This document shows positions 19,924 through 27,835 of a stretch of DNA of 64,000 nucleotides, in pieces. Where the stretch lies: the NCBI RefSeq assembly GCF_014843845.1, contig NZ_JHQS01000015.1, positions 248,001 through 312,000 of the forward strand, written 5' to 3'. How positions within the stretch are numbered: position 1 is the stretch's first letter; every line of letters begins with the position of its first letter. The DNA comes from Mesorhizobium amorphae (GTDB taxonomy: Bacteria > Pseudomonadota > Alphaproteobacteria > Rhizobiales > Rhizobiaceae). Under the pieces are notes generated by a model. It had not been told where the DNA came from and made no database searches. It worked only from the letters and a program-made list of their open reading frames with translations. The position numbers and the translations under genes are program-made.

Positions 19924-20826
19924 ATGGCTGCCTCTCCAGACTATGGCGAGACGCTGGCCGGTCGATTTCGGGCGGAAGCGAGCTATCTCGTGACAAAGGC
20001 CTTGCGCCCGGTGACCCTGGCGGTGACGCGGGTGCGGCGGGAATCGCCCGGCCATGGCCTGACCGACCGGATGCCGATCGCCGAGGCCTTCAGTGTCTCG
20101 CTCCAGCTTCGGGACCAGGAAAAGCGGGAACTCTTCCTGGCCGGAAAGTCGGTCTCCACTAGAGGCTACGGCGCCCGCACGACGGCGATTGTCGACCACG
20201 AGACAGAGCCGCAGGCCTACCTGCCCACGCCATTCGACACGCTGCACTTCTATGTATCGCGAGCCGCCCTCGACCAGATCGCCGAAGACAATGGCGCCCG
20301 CCGGATCGACACGCTGACCTGCGAGCGCGGCGTGCTGGACGAGACAGTCTGGCACATGGGCATGGCGTTGCTGCCGGCCCTGGGTCGTCCTGCGGAGGTC
20401 AGCCAGCTCTATGCCGATCACCAGTTGCTGGCGACGCACACCTACTTCGCTTGTGCGTTTGGCGGCATGCAGCCGGCCCAGCCCGTGCGCCGTGGCTGCC
20501 TCGCCGCCTGGCAACTCCGACGGGTCACCGACCTGATGGAGGCTGACCTGTCAGTGGATGTCACGCTGTTTGATCTGGCGTCAGCTTGCGGGCTTTCGGT
20601 CAGCTATTTCGCGCGGGCGTTCCGGCAAAGCACCGGCCAGCCGCCGCACCAATGGCTTCTTGCGCAACGCGTCGCGCGCGCCAGGGCGCTGATGTTAACG
20701 CCAAGCCTGCCGTTGGCGGACGTGGCCCTCGCCTGCGGGTTCGCGGACCAGAGCCACTTCACGCGGGTTTTCAAGGGTCTCGTCGGCGCAAGCCCCGGCC
20801 TGTGGAGGCGCAGTCTCCTGACCTGA
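19924..20826 (+). CDS. AraC-family transcriptional regulator
   Basis: A 300-residue regulator. The C-terminal ~100 residues hold two helix-turn-helix motifs (FDLASACGLSVSYFARAFRQSTG and LADVALACGFADQSHFTRVFKG) followed by the PGLWRR tail. The N-terminal ~190 residues are a sensing domain with an IVDHETEPQAYLPTPFDTLHFYV block. ATG 19924 (MAASPDYGE) is preferred; the frame continues 23 residues upstream without conservation. It probably controls the adjacent exported hydrolase and the isochorismatase-like gene, which are co-directional downstream. Confidence 0.9.
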   Translation: MAASPDYGETLAGRFRAEASYLVTKALRPVTLAVTRVRRESPGHGLTDRMPIAEAFSVSLQLRDQEKRELFLAGKSVSTRGYGARTTAIVDHETEPQAYLPTPFDTLHFYVSRAALDQIAEDNGARRIDTLTCERGVLDETVWHMGMALLPALGRPAEVSQLYADHQLLATHTYFACAFGGMQPAQPVRRGCLAAWQLRRVTDLMEADLSVDVTLFDLASACGLSVSYFARAFRQSTGQPPHQWLLAQRVARARALMLTPSLPLADVALACGFADQSHFTRVFKGLVGASPGLWRRSLLT

Positions 20827-20942
20827 TCGAGAGCTCGGCCGTCGCCGCGGCCGGATCAGGCTAAAGTCGCCGGTATCCTGCAAGTCCCGCCGGCGCGAAG
20901 GGCGCAAAGCTAGAGCTCCTGACGCTCAATCGGAGATCTCCC

Positions 20943-21863
20943 ATGCGGTGCCTATTCGCTACGACGTTCGCGCTGCTGTTGATGGCGCTGCCGGTTCACG
21001 CACAGCCGCCAGAGTTCCCCGCCGCGTTCAAGACGCGCGAGATCGCGACCAATGGCACGATGCTCCACGTCCGTACGGGCGGGCAAGGGCCGGCCGTCGT
21101 CCTGCTGCACGGTTATGGCGAGACCGGGGACATGTGGGTGCCGATGGCGGAGGACTTGGCAAGGGATCACACCGTCATCGTGCCGGACCTGCGGGGCCTG
21201 GGGCTGTCGGCCCGGCCCCCCGGCGGTTACGACAAGAAGACGCAAGGGGCCGACATCGCAGGCGTTCTCGACGCGTTGAAGATCGAGCGCGCCGATCTGG
21301 TCGCCCACGATATCGGCAACATGGTCGGCTACGCTTTCGCTGTGCAGAACCCTCAGCGGGTGACCCGCTTGGTGCTGATCGACGCACCAGTCCCAGGCAT
21401 TGGGCCGTGGGAGGAAATCCTCAAGAACCCGCTCCTCTGGCACTTCCGTTTCGGTGGGCCGGACATGGAGCGGTTGGTCGCAGGGCGGGAGCGGATCTAT
21501 CTCGACCGCTTCTGGAACGAGTTCTCGGCCAATCCAGCACGGTTCACCGAAGGCTCGCGGGCCCACTATGCCAAGCTTTACGCCCAGCCGGGCGCCATGC
21601 ACGCCGGCTTCGCCCAGTTCGCGGCGTTCGACCAGGACGCCATCGACAACAAGGCCTCACTGGCCGCCAACGGCAAGCTGTCCATGCCGGTGCTGGCCAT
21701 CGGCGGCGAGAAGTCGTTCGGACCGATGATGGCCACGGTCATGCGTTTCGCCGCGAGCGACGTGACCGAGGGTGTGGTCCCCGACTCCGGCCACTGGATC
21801 ATGGAGGAAAATCCGCAGGCGACGGTTGCGATGGTCCGCGATTTCCTCGGGTCGAGGCCATGA
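20943..21863 (+). CDS. Exported alpha/beta hydrolase with Asp nucleophile (epoxide hydrolase/dehalogenase-like)
   Basis: A 306-residue protein with a clear Sec signal peptide (MRCLFATTFALLLMALPVHA, cleavage after AHA). The mature part is an alpha/beta hydrolase: HGYGETGDMW oxyanion region, nucleophile elbow VAHDIGNMVGYAF where Asp replaces Ser, and catalytic His in VPDSGHWIMEE. An Asp nucleophile is typical of epoxide hydrolases and haloalkane/fluoroacetate dehalogenases, so ester hydrolysis is less likely. It is followed with a 4-base overlap by a broken cupin gene. Substrate unknown; the signal peptide places activity in the periplasm. Confidence 0.85.
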   Translation: MRCLFATTFALLLMALPVHAQPPEFPAAFKTREIATNGTMLHVRTGGQGPAVVLLHGYGETGDMWVPMAEDLARDHTVIVPDLRGLGLSARPPGGYDKKTQGADIAGVLDALKIERADLVAHDIGNMVGYAFAVQNPQRVTRLVLIDAPVPGIGPWEEILKNPLLWHFRFGGPDMERLVAGRERIYLDRFWNEFSANPARFTEGSRAHYAKLYAQPGAMHAGFAQFAAFDQDAIDNKASLAANGKLSMPVLAIGGEKSFGPMMATVMRFAASDVTEGVVPDSGHWIMEENPQATVAMVRDFLGSRP

Positions 21864-22334
21864 GCCTCGGTCAGGTTGCCGCCTGGGTCGCCGCCCTGAT
21901 CGTCTGCGCTGCGCCAATCGCAGCCGCGTCGCAGCTGAGGCTGACGCCCGCAGAGATCGCCGCCCTCGCGAAGGGCGGCGCCGGAGCCGGCACGTCGGGC
22001 GTCGCTGGCCTCCAGACGACGGTCCTCTAAGGCGATCCCAGGAAGCCGGGGCTCTACCTCATCGAGATCCGCGTACCGGCGAACTCCGCATCGCCGCGCA
22101 CCGGCACCGGGAGGACCGCACTGCCGTGGTGGTGTCGGGATCCTGGTGGTTCGGCTACGGCTCGCAGCGGACGAGGCCGCCGTCAAACCGCTTCCGCCAG
22201 GCAGCTTCTACGCCGAGCCGGTCGGCCGAGCGCACTTCGCCCTTACCCGGGCTGAGCCCGTCGTCGCCTACATCAGCGGCGTGGGGCCTACCGACACCCA
22301 CTTCACCGATCCCGCAGGGACGCCGAACCCTTAA
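21860..22334 (+). pseudogene. Broken secreted cupin-domain gene
   Basis: The reading starts at ATG 21860, overlapping the hydrolase stop by 4 bases. A signal peptide (VAALIVCAAPIAAAS) is followed by LTPAEIAALAKGGAGAG, then TAA at 22028, where the next residues GDPRKPGLYLIEIRVPAN continue in the same frame. The cupin core RIAAHRHREDRTAVVVSGSW follows in a second frame, and ADEAAVKPLPPGSFYAEP...HFALTRAEP in a third, ending at 22334. So one nonsense codon and at least two frameshifts interrupt what was a ~155-residue periplasmic cupin. Confidence 0.8.
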
Positions 22335-22371
22335 GGCCCTCGACCGCTTCAACCCAACGCTGGAGATACCC

Positions 22372-22983
22372 ATGGCTTCGCCCCGCACCATTCGCGACCC
22401 GCTCGCCGACCAACTGCTCACACCGGAAAATGCGGCTCTGGTGATCATCGACTTCCAGCCCGTCCAGGTCGCTTCCATCGTCTCCATGGAGCGGCGCGAA
22501 CTGGTGGCGAACGTCGTCGCGGTGGCTAAGACCGCCAGGCTTTATGGCCTGCCCATCGTGCTCTCGACCGTAAATGTCGCCACGGGGCGCAACCAGCCGA
22601 CAATCCGGCAGCTGACCGAGGTTCTCGGTGATGTCGAGCCAATCGATCGGACGTCGATCAATGCCTGGGAGGACGTGGACTTCGTGGCGGCGGTGAAGGC
22701 GACGGGTCGGCATAAGCTGATCATGGTCGCCCTCTGGACCGAAGTCTGCCTGGTCTTCCCCGTGCTCGACGCGCTTCGGGAAGGCTACGAGGTCTTTCAC
22801 GTGGTGGACGCCGTGGCCGGCACGTCCGAGGAAGCTCATCGCGCCGGTTTGGAGCGAATTGCCCAGGCGGGCGGGCAACCGATCACCTGGATTCAACTGG
22901 CCTGCGAGCTGCAGCGTGATTGGGCGCGGGAAAAGACGACCGCCGGCTTCTCCGAGATCGTCTTCGCCTCCATCCACCCCTGA
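22372..22983 (+). CDS. Isochorismatase-family (YcaC-like) cysteine hydrolase
   Basis: A 203-residue hydrolase of the isochorismatase-like fold. The catalytic Asp is in ALVIIDFQPVQV (near residue 27) and the catalytic Cys in MVALWTEVCLVFPVLDAL (near residue 121), followed by VVDAVAGTSEEAH. This arrangement matches the YcaC subgroup of unknown substrate more than true isochorismatases or nicotinamidases. ATG 22372 begins the conserved region; the frame is open upstream through the cupin pseudogene only by accident. It is the last gene of the AraC-linked cassette. Confidence 0.87.
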   Translation: MASPRTIRDPLADQLLTPENAALVIIDFQPVQVASIVSMERRELVANVVAVAKTARLYGLPIVLSTVNVATGRNQPTIRQLTEVLGDVEPIDRTSINAWEDVDFVAAVKATGRHKLIMVALWTEVCLVFPVLDALREGYEVFHVVDAVAGTSEEAHRAGLERIAQAGGQPITWIQLACELQRDWAREKTTAGFSEIVFASIHP

Positions 22984-22999
22984 GCGCCCGCCTGCGCAT

Positions 23000-23098
23000 C
23001 CGGCGTACGTCTTCCACGACGCGAACGGCAGCTTTGCGCCCTATTTCGGCCGTAGAAACCAGCATCGCCCTTTCCTGAAAGCAGACATTGCAGGCGAC
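23000..23098. repeat. Imperfect ~100-bp direct repeat, right copy
   Basis: Partner of 19581-19680. The first ~26 bases and the TTTCCTGAAAGCAGACAT block are shared almost exactly, with a diverged middle. It lies in the gap between the isochorismatase-like gene and the convergent oxidoreductase. Confidence 0.55.
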
Positions 23099-23174
23099 CG
23101 AGCTGGAGGTCTCGGCCGCGCATGAGCGGAAACTACGCGAGGTGGTCTTTGGTTTTCTTACAACGCAAGCGTTG

Positions 23175-24176
23175 CTATCTGACCTTGATGACAACCTTGC
23201 CCTTGGCCCGTCCTGTTTCAACGTATGCCAGGGCCTCATTGGTTTTTTCGAAGGGAAAGACCCGATCCATGACCGGGCGGATCGCTCCGGATTCGATAAG
23301 GCTCGTGATTTTGCTTAACTGATCACCCTGCGCCCACATGAAAAGGAACGAATAGCTGACACCTGCGCGTTTGGCTTTGGTCCGAATACTGCGGCTCTGC
23401 AGATGCAGAATCAGCTTGAGCACCAGATTCAGCCCCTTTTTCTTGGCAAATTCGGTATCCGGCGGGCCGGAGATGGAGATGAGCTTGCCGCCCGGTTTCA
23501 GCACCTGCAGCGATTTTTCGAGCGTTTTGGCGTCCTGACTGTTTACGACGACGTCGTAGCCGGAGAGAACCTTCTTGAAGTCGTCCTTCCTGTAATCGAT
23601 GACGATATCGGCGCCGAGACTTTTGACCAGATCGGCGCTCGCCGCGCCCGCCGTCGTCGCAACGGTTGCGCCGAGGTGCTTGGCAAGCTGGATGGCGAAC
23701 GTCCCAACGCCGCCGGAGCCAGCCTGGATGAAGATTTTCTGGCCTTTCTTCAGATTGGCCCTGTCGACCATCACTTGCCAAGCGGTAAGTCCGACCAGAG
23801 GGATAGAGGCGGCTTCCTCCATGCTGAGGTTTTTCGGCTTCAGCGCTACGTCTGCTTCATTGATGGCGATGTATTCGGCGAACGTTCCTATGCGGCCGTC
23901 GCGCGGCCGCGAATAGACTTCGTCGCCGGGTTTGAACTTGCGCACTTTCGATCCAACCCGGACTATCGTCCCGGCCACGTCATGGCCGAGGATGAACGGC
24001 GAACGATAGGGCAGGATGGGTTTGAACTCTCCGGCTCTGACCTTGGAATCCAGCAGATTCACTCCTGCAGCATGGATTTCGACCAGGACATCGCTGTCCT
24101 GGAGAACCGGCACCGGCATCTCGGCCAACCGCAGAATGCCCTTCTTATTCTGCTTGTCGACAACGAATGCCTTCAT
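23175..24176 (-). CDS. Zinc-independent MDR/quinone-reductase-type NADP-dependent oxidoreductase
   Basis: A 333-residue medium-chain oxidoreductase. It starts MKAFVVDKQNKKGILRLAEMPVPV, with the GroES-like half containing FILGHDVAGTIVRVG. The nucleotide-binding half carries IQAGSGGVGTFAIQLAKHLGA (near residue 155) and ends GKVVIKVR. Zinc-ligand cysteines are absent, as in quinone oxidoreductases. ATG 24176 is the true family start; 28 further in-frame codons upstream belong to an SDR remnant. It is divergent from the HxlR regulator gene, which probably controls it by sensing electrophiles or quinones. Confidence 0.87.
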   Translation of the reverse strand: MKAFVVDKQNKKGILRLAEMPVPVLQDSDVLVEIHAAGVNLLDSKVRAGEFKPILPYRSPFILGHDVAGTIVRVGSKVRKFKPGDEVYSRPRDGRIGTFAEYIAINEADVALKPKNLSMEEAASIPLVGLTAWQVMVDRANLKKGQKIFIQAGSGGVGTFAIQLAKHLGATVATTAGAASADLVKSLGADIVIDYRKDDFKKVLSGYDVVVNSQDAKTLEKSLQVLKPGGKLISISGPPDTEFAKKKGLNLVLKLILHLQSRSIRTKAKRAGVSYSFLFMWAQGDQLSKITSLIESGAIRPVMDRVFPFEKTNEALAYVETGRAKGKVVIKVR

Positions 24177-24260
24177 GGCAGTAGCTTTCCAAAGAGGATG
24201 TTGGGCGATGCCCGAGGAGGCTCCTGTGACGAGCGCAACGCCACGATCGGTTCTGGTCAT
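24177..24260 (-). pseudogene. N-terminal stub of a lost SDR gene, in frame with the MDR gene
   Basis: The 28 codons immediately upstream of the MDR start read MTRTDRGVALVTGASSGIA, the unmistakable first strand and TGxxxGI turn of a classical short-chain dehydrogenase. It then stops abruptly and runs into QHPLWKATA and the MDR start. A deletion appears to have removed the rest of an SDR that once stood between the HxlR operator and the MDR gene. Translation from 24260 would make a fusion with a nonfunctional N-terminal tail. Confidence 0.6.
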
Positions 24261-24310
24261 TTTCGTTTTTCCTTCTCTTCAGGGTGGAACGCTACCAAAA
24301 TCTGTGTTAC

Positions 24311-24345
24311 TATCATTTTGATACGAAGTCACTATCAAAATGGTA
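24311..24345. promoter_or_regulatory. Tandem palindromic operators between HxlR and MDR genes
   Basis: TATCATTTTGATA (24311-24323, perfect TATCA...TGATA palindrome) and TATCAAAATGGTA (24333-24345, imperfect) have centres 22 bases apart, about two helical turns. They lie directly upstream of the HxlR start at 24351. This is the expected place for HxlR autoregulation and control of the divergent oxidoreductase. Confidence 0.5.
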
Positions 24346-24350
24346 TCGAC

Positions 24351-24782
24351 ATGAAAAATGTTGCCGAAGCCACCTGTCCCATCGCGCGCAGCGTCGCCTT
24401 TGTTGGCGACGCATGGAGCTTGTTGATCCTTAGGGACGCGAGTCTCGGGCTCACCCGCTTCGATGATTTCCGCAAAAGCCTGGGCATAGCGCCGACTATG
24501 CTGACCCGGCGGCTGGCGACGCTGACGGAGGAGGGATTGCTGGAAAAACGGCGCTATTCCGAGCGCCCGCCAAGGGATGAATATTTGCTGACCGGCGCCG
24601 GACGGGATTTCCTGCCGGTGCTGTTCATGATCGGCGATTGGGGACGAAAGCATCGCGGCAAGGGCAAACTGACGCGTTTCGTGGACGCCGAGACCGGAGA
24701 AGAAATCCAGCCGATTGCCGTGGACACTGCGACAGGGGCCAGAATCGGCACCCGCCCCATCAGGGTTGTCGCGGCGGAATAG
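24351..24782 (+). CDS. HxlR-family winged-helix regulator
   Basis: A 143-residue DNA-binding protein. The conserved start CPIARSVAFVGDAWSLLILRDASLG is followed by the winged helix with recognition region LGIAPTMLTRRLATLTEEGLLEKRRY and SERPPRDEYLLTGAGRDFLPVL. HxlR proteins often have a redox-sensitive Cys near the N-terminus, and here Cys is at residue 9 before PIAR. ATG 24351 is chosen because MKNVAEATCPIA is the family start; a much longer open frame upstream is antisense to the MDR gene. Its probable targets are itself and the divergent MDR gene through the adjacent palindromes. Confidence 0.88.
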   Translation: MKNVAEATCPIARSVAFVGDAWSLLILRDASLGLTRFDDFRKSLGIAPTMLTRRLATLTEEGLLEKRRYSERPPRDEYLLTGAGRDFLPVLFMIGDWGRKHRGKGKLTRFVDAETGEEIQPIAVDTATGARIGTRPIRVVAAE

Positions 24783-25302
24783 CGTAAGCGCCTTTGGTCG
24801 AACTTTCCCTTTGGCGTCCGGACGCTGGCGCGGCCGATGCCCGAGGTTGGCATCCTGAGCGGCGGAAAAAGCTGCAGTTGTGGCAACGCCAAAGGGCTCG
24901 CAACATTCGCAAGTGCATGGTGGGGAAAGGTCTGCGCCGGGTCAGATTGGAACGGCACCTAAACTTGTCAAAGTCTGCTAACGTGCTCTGGACGCCAGAA
25001 ACTGACGGTCAGCGTCCGGCCCTAATCGGCCTCCGGAAGTCTTTCCCAGTGGCAAGATATCAAGCAAACACCAACGACTGAGTTGGGGTGGAAAGGGGTT
25101 AGTCTGCTTCCCAGCGACGAGCCTGTAAAGCGGACCCTCGACATCTGACAGACACAAGGGCCGGTACCCGGGATCCGCTTGTGAGAGGCTGGCTGAGATA
25201 GTTAGACGCGCATCCTAGCGCTGGATTGCCGCCCAACGCGCTACATCATGCTGACGGCATCTCGCAACTGACACAGGCGCTGCTGGCCAATGTAAGCGAA
25301 GG
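24783..25302. other. 520-bp gap without recognisable gene
   Basis: No frame gives a recognisable protein, and composition is less GC-biased than in the neighbouring genes. The stretch sits between two accessory genes and looks like decayed sequence, but I cannot name the source. No tRNA-like or strong terminator structure was found by eye. Confidence 0.4.
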
Positions 25303-25938
25303 CTACGGCTTCTCCGCGGCTGCCTTGAGCATGGCCTCGCCGACAACATGCTCGCCGACGGCGACAAGCGCGTCCCCCGCGCCGCGTATGTCGCGGACCT
25401 CTTTGTTCTGGCTGAGCTTGGACTTCCCGACGACGCTGATGATCTCGATTTGCATCGCGACGATTGCCTTGACCATGATGTCGACGAAGTCCTTCGGGGC
25501 ATCGCCCATCTTCCACGGTACCGGTTGGGTGGATTCATGCCGGTGGGTGAGCTTGGCGACGTTTCTCCGGACATAACGCTCGTCATCATGGATCGTCACC
25601 CGCCCATGCGCGTGAACGACCAAGTAATTCCAGGTCGGCACCTGCTTGTGAAACTCGTGCTTGCTCGGATACCAGTTCGGCGAGACGTAGGCCTCGTCCG
25701 CGCGGAAGATGACCATCACCTCGTCCCCGTCACGCAGTTCCTCCCAAACCGGGTTTTTGCGCGCTACATGGCAATTCAGGATGCCTTGTCCGCCTTTCGA
25801 GCGGTCAAGCTCGAAAGGGATATGGTTGGCATCGAGCGTGCCGTTGCTGTTGGTGACCAAGATCCCCAGCGGGTGGGTCTCGATGAGGCCGTAAAGTGCT
25901 TCGGTGTCGAGCACGGCAAAATGCGGCGGAACGTACAA
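25303..25938 (-). CDS. FMN-binding PaiB-family protein (copy 2)
   Basis: A 211-residue paralogue of the protein at 18864-19520, sharing the MYxPPHF start, the THPLGILVTN block, DEVMVIFRADEAYVSPNWYPSKHE, QVPTWNYLVVHAHG and the C-terminal KSKLSQNKE. Sequence divergence between the copies is high, so they are old paralogues or separately acquired. It starts 23 bases downstream of the XRE-cupin regulator stop on the same strand, so the two may be co-transcribed. The role is unknown beyond flavin binding. Confidence 0.85.
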   Translation of the reverse strand: MYVPPHFAVLDTEALYGLIETHPLGILVTNSNGTLDANHIPFELDRSKGGQGILNCHVARKNPVWEELRDGDEVMVIFRADEAYVSPNWYPSKHEFHKQVPTWNYLVVHAHGRVTIHDDERYVRRNVAKLTHRHESTQPVPWKMGDAPKDFVDIMVKAIVAMQIEIISVVGKSKLSQNKEVRDIRGAGDALVAVGEHVVGEAMLKAAAEKP

Positions 25939-25961
25939 GGCGAACTCCTGCAGAATAGAGT

Positions 25962-26621
25962 CTAATGGTCGGCTATTGCCGCCTTCTCAAGCGTGGCTGG
26001 CTCGTCGGACGCGGCGACGGGCAGTCGCTGCCCTCCGCGCTCCAGAACGGCCATGGTGAACCGGGTCCAGGCATCGGCCGCGCCGATGTAGGAATGCGAC
26101 TGGTCGGTGATCAGGTGGGCGCTTTCGCCTTCCAGCAGCACAATCGAGTCCTTGCCCACGACGATGGTGAGAGCGCCGGCGGCTACCGTCACCAGCTCCC
26201 GCGTGTCGGCGCTATGCGCGTCCGCGTGAAATTCGTCGCCGGGTGCCAACACCCAGGACCAGAGTTCAAACATGGTGCGGCCCGACGTGGAGGCCTGCAG
26301 CTGCGCGCTGCTGCCGGCGGGGCTCGTCCAGAGTGTTTTCGTCACCATGCGCTCGATGCGCTTGTCGGTTTCGGCCCCGGGCGCATCGTTGATCAAGTCG
26401 GCCACCGACAGCGAGAACGCAGCCGCCAACCTGCAGAGGATGCCTATGCTGGGGTTGGCCTTGCCCTGTTCGAGCGCGACCACCGTTCCCTTGGAAAGGC
26501 CTGTCAGCTTGGCGACCCTGTCGAGCGTAAGGTCCTGGTCGCGCCGCAGGTTGCGCAGCCTGGTGGCTATGGCCTGCCCCAGATCCTGCTCGCGATCGGA
26601 GATGAATGATGTGTCGGTCAT
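25962..26621 (-). CDS. XRE-cupin transcriptional regulator
   Basis: A 219-residue regulator. The N-terminal helix-turn-helix (residues ~20-75) reads LRNLRRDQDLTLDRVAKLTGLSKGTVVALEQGKANPSIGILCRLA. The C-terminal cupin_2 sensor spans ~110-195 with LAPGDEFHADAHSADTRELVTVAAG. This class usually binds a small metabolite in the cupin and represses nearby genes. It is divergent from the PLP lyase-LysE pair, and matching palindromes lie at its own start and at the -10 of the target operon. PaiB copy 2 is downstream. Confidence 0.9.
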   Translation of the reverse strand: MTDTSFISDREQDLGQAIATRLRNLRRDQDLTLDRVAKLTGLSKGTVVALEQGKANPSIGILCRLAAAFSLSVADLINDAPGAETDKRIERMVTKTLWTSPAGSSAQLQASTSGRTMFELWSWVLAPGDEFHADAHSADTRELVTVAAGALTIVVGKDSIVLLEGESAHLITDQSHSYIGAADAWTRFTMAVLERGGQRLPVAASDEPATLEKAAIADH

Positions 26622-26667
26622 TATCTTGACTTTATCAGCTCAGAGCGTTACGGTCAATATAATGACC
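26616..26667. promoter_or_regulatory. Paired GGTCA-N6-TGACY operators and -10 box
   Basis: Two palindromes share one architecture: GGTCA-N6-TGACT at 26616-26631, covering the XRE start codon, and GGTCA-N6-TGACC at 26652-26667. The second contains TATAAT at 26658-26663, a perfect -10 hexamer pointing at the PLP lyase gene (start 26699). Binding at the second site would block that promoter directly. Centres are 36 bases apart. Confidence 0.6.
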
Positions 26668-26698
26668 ACTCCGAACAATCGATAAAAAGGACGCCAGC

Positions 26699-27832
26699 GT
26701 GCGCTTTGACACACAAGCTATCCATATCGGCCGCAGCGTCGATCTCTCGACCGGTGCGGTCTCCATTCCGCTGCATACGAGCACGACATTTCAGCGCGGC
26801 GCTGATGGCTCCTTTCCGTCAGGCCATGAGTATACCCGCGACTCTAATCCGACCCGCTTTGCCTTCGAGCAAGCTATGGCCGCGCTTGAAGGAGGCAGGG
26901 AAGGCATCGCCTTCGCATCCGGGATGGCTGCCATCGCCGCAGTCCTGGAAGCCCATCCGTCGAAAGGGCGCGTCGTTCTGCCAGACGACATGTATTTCGG
27001 TATCCGCTCGTTGATCAGGGAGACGGACATCGGCCGCCGTTTCGAATTTGTGCCGATCGACATGCGGGCTCTCGACCGCGTGCGGACGGCGGTTCAGGAT
27101 AAACCCACGGGCCTGGTTTGGATGGAGACCCCGTCAAATCCGATGATCCGCGTGGTCGACATCGCTGCCATCTGTCAGATCGCCCACGAGGCTGGCGCTC
27201 TTGCCGTCGTCGACAACACCTGGGCAACCCCGGCGCTGCAGCGTCCGCTCGATCTGGGCGCCGACGCGGTGGTTCATTCCGCGACGAAATACATTGGCGG
27301 CCACTCGGACATGATGGCCGGCATCGTTGTGGTGCCAGCTACATCGCCCCTGGAGCGGCCCCTGCAGATGATCCAGAAGCACAAGGGCAGCGTCGCGGCC
27401 CCTTTCGACTGCTGGCTGGCGCTGCGCGGGCTGCAGACGCTGCCGGTCAGGATGCGCGCACACTGCGACGCCGCGCTGAAGGTTGCTGAAGCCCTGTCGA
27501 AGTCACCCCATGTCGAGCAGGTCCTTTACCCGGGACTTGCCGACGATCCCGGCCACGCGCTTGCCGCCCGGCAGATGAGCGCATTCGGCGGCATGTTGTC
27601 CTTTGTCGTGAAGGGCGGCGAGCCGGCGGCGATGGCTGCGGCCGGTCGCCTGAAGCTGGTGGTGCGCGCCACCAGCCTCGGCGGTACCCATTCCCTGATC
27701 GAGCACAGAGCCTCGGTCGAAGGGCCCGAGTCTACGGCACCTGGTGGACTGCTGCGCATGTCGGTCGGACTTGAGGATGGCCAGGACATCATCGATGACC
27801 TAATCCAGGCGCTCGCCGGTTCAGGGGACTGA
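26699..27832 (+). CDS. PLP-dependent Cys/Met metabolism enzyme (cystathionine gamma-lyase/synthase-like)
   Basis: A 377-residue trans-sulfuration-family enzyme. It has the family start TQAIHIGRSVDLSTGAVSIPLHTSTTF, the YTRDSNPTR block, substrate and PLP contacts WMETPSNPMIRVVDI and VVDNTWATPALQRPLDLGAD, and the PLP lysine in VHSATKYIGGHSDMMAG (near residue 200). It begins with GTG 26699 behind an AAAAAGG ribosome site. The reaction (beta- or gamma-elimination, or replacement) cannot be fixed from sequence. The downstream LysE exporter, 3 bases away, suggests that an amino acid or thiol product is exported or a toxic one is removed. Confidence 0.88.
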   Translation: MRFDTQAIHIGRSVDLSTGAVSIPLHTSTTFQRGADGSFPSGHEYTRDSNPTRFAFEQAMAALEGGREGIAFASGMAAIAAVLEAHPSKGRVVLPDDMYFGIRSLIRETDIGRRFEFVPIDMRALDRVRTAVQDKPTGLVWMETPSNPMIRVVDIAAICQIAHEAGALAVVDNTWATPALQRPLDLGADAVVHSATKYIGGHSDMMAGIVVVPATSPLERPLQMIQKHKGSVAAPFDCWLALRGLQTLPVRMRAHCDAALKVAEALSKSPHVEQVLYPGLADDPGHALAARQMSAFGGMLSFVVKGGEPAAMAAAGRLKLVVRATSLGGTHSLIEHRASVEGPESTAPGGLLRMSVGLEDGQDIIDDLIQALAGSGD

Positions 27833-27835
27833 ACC

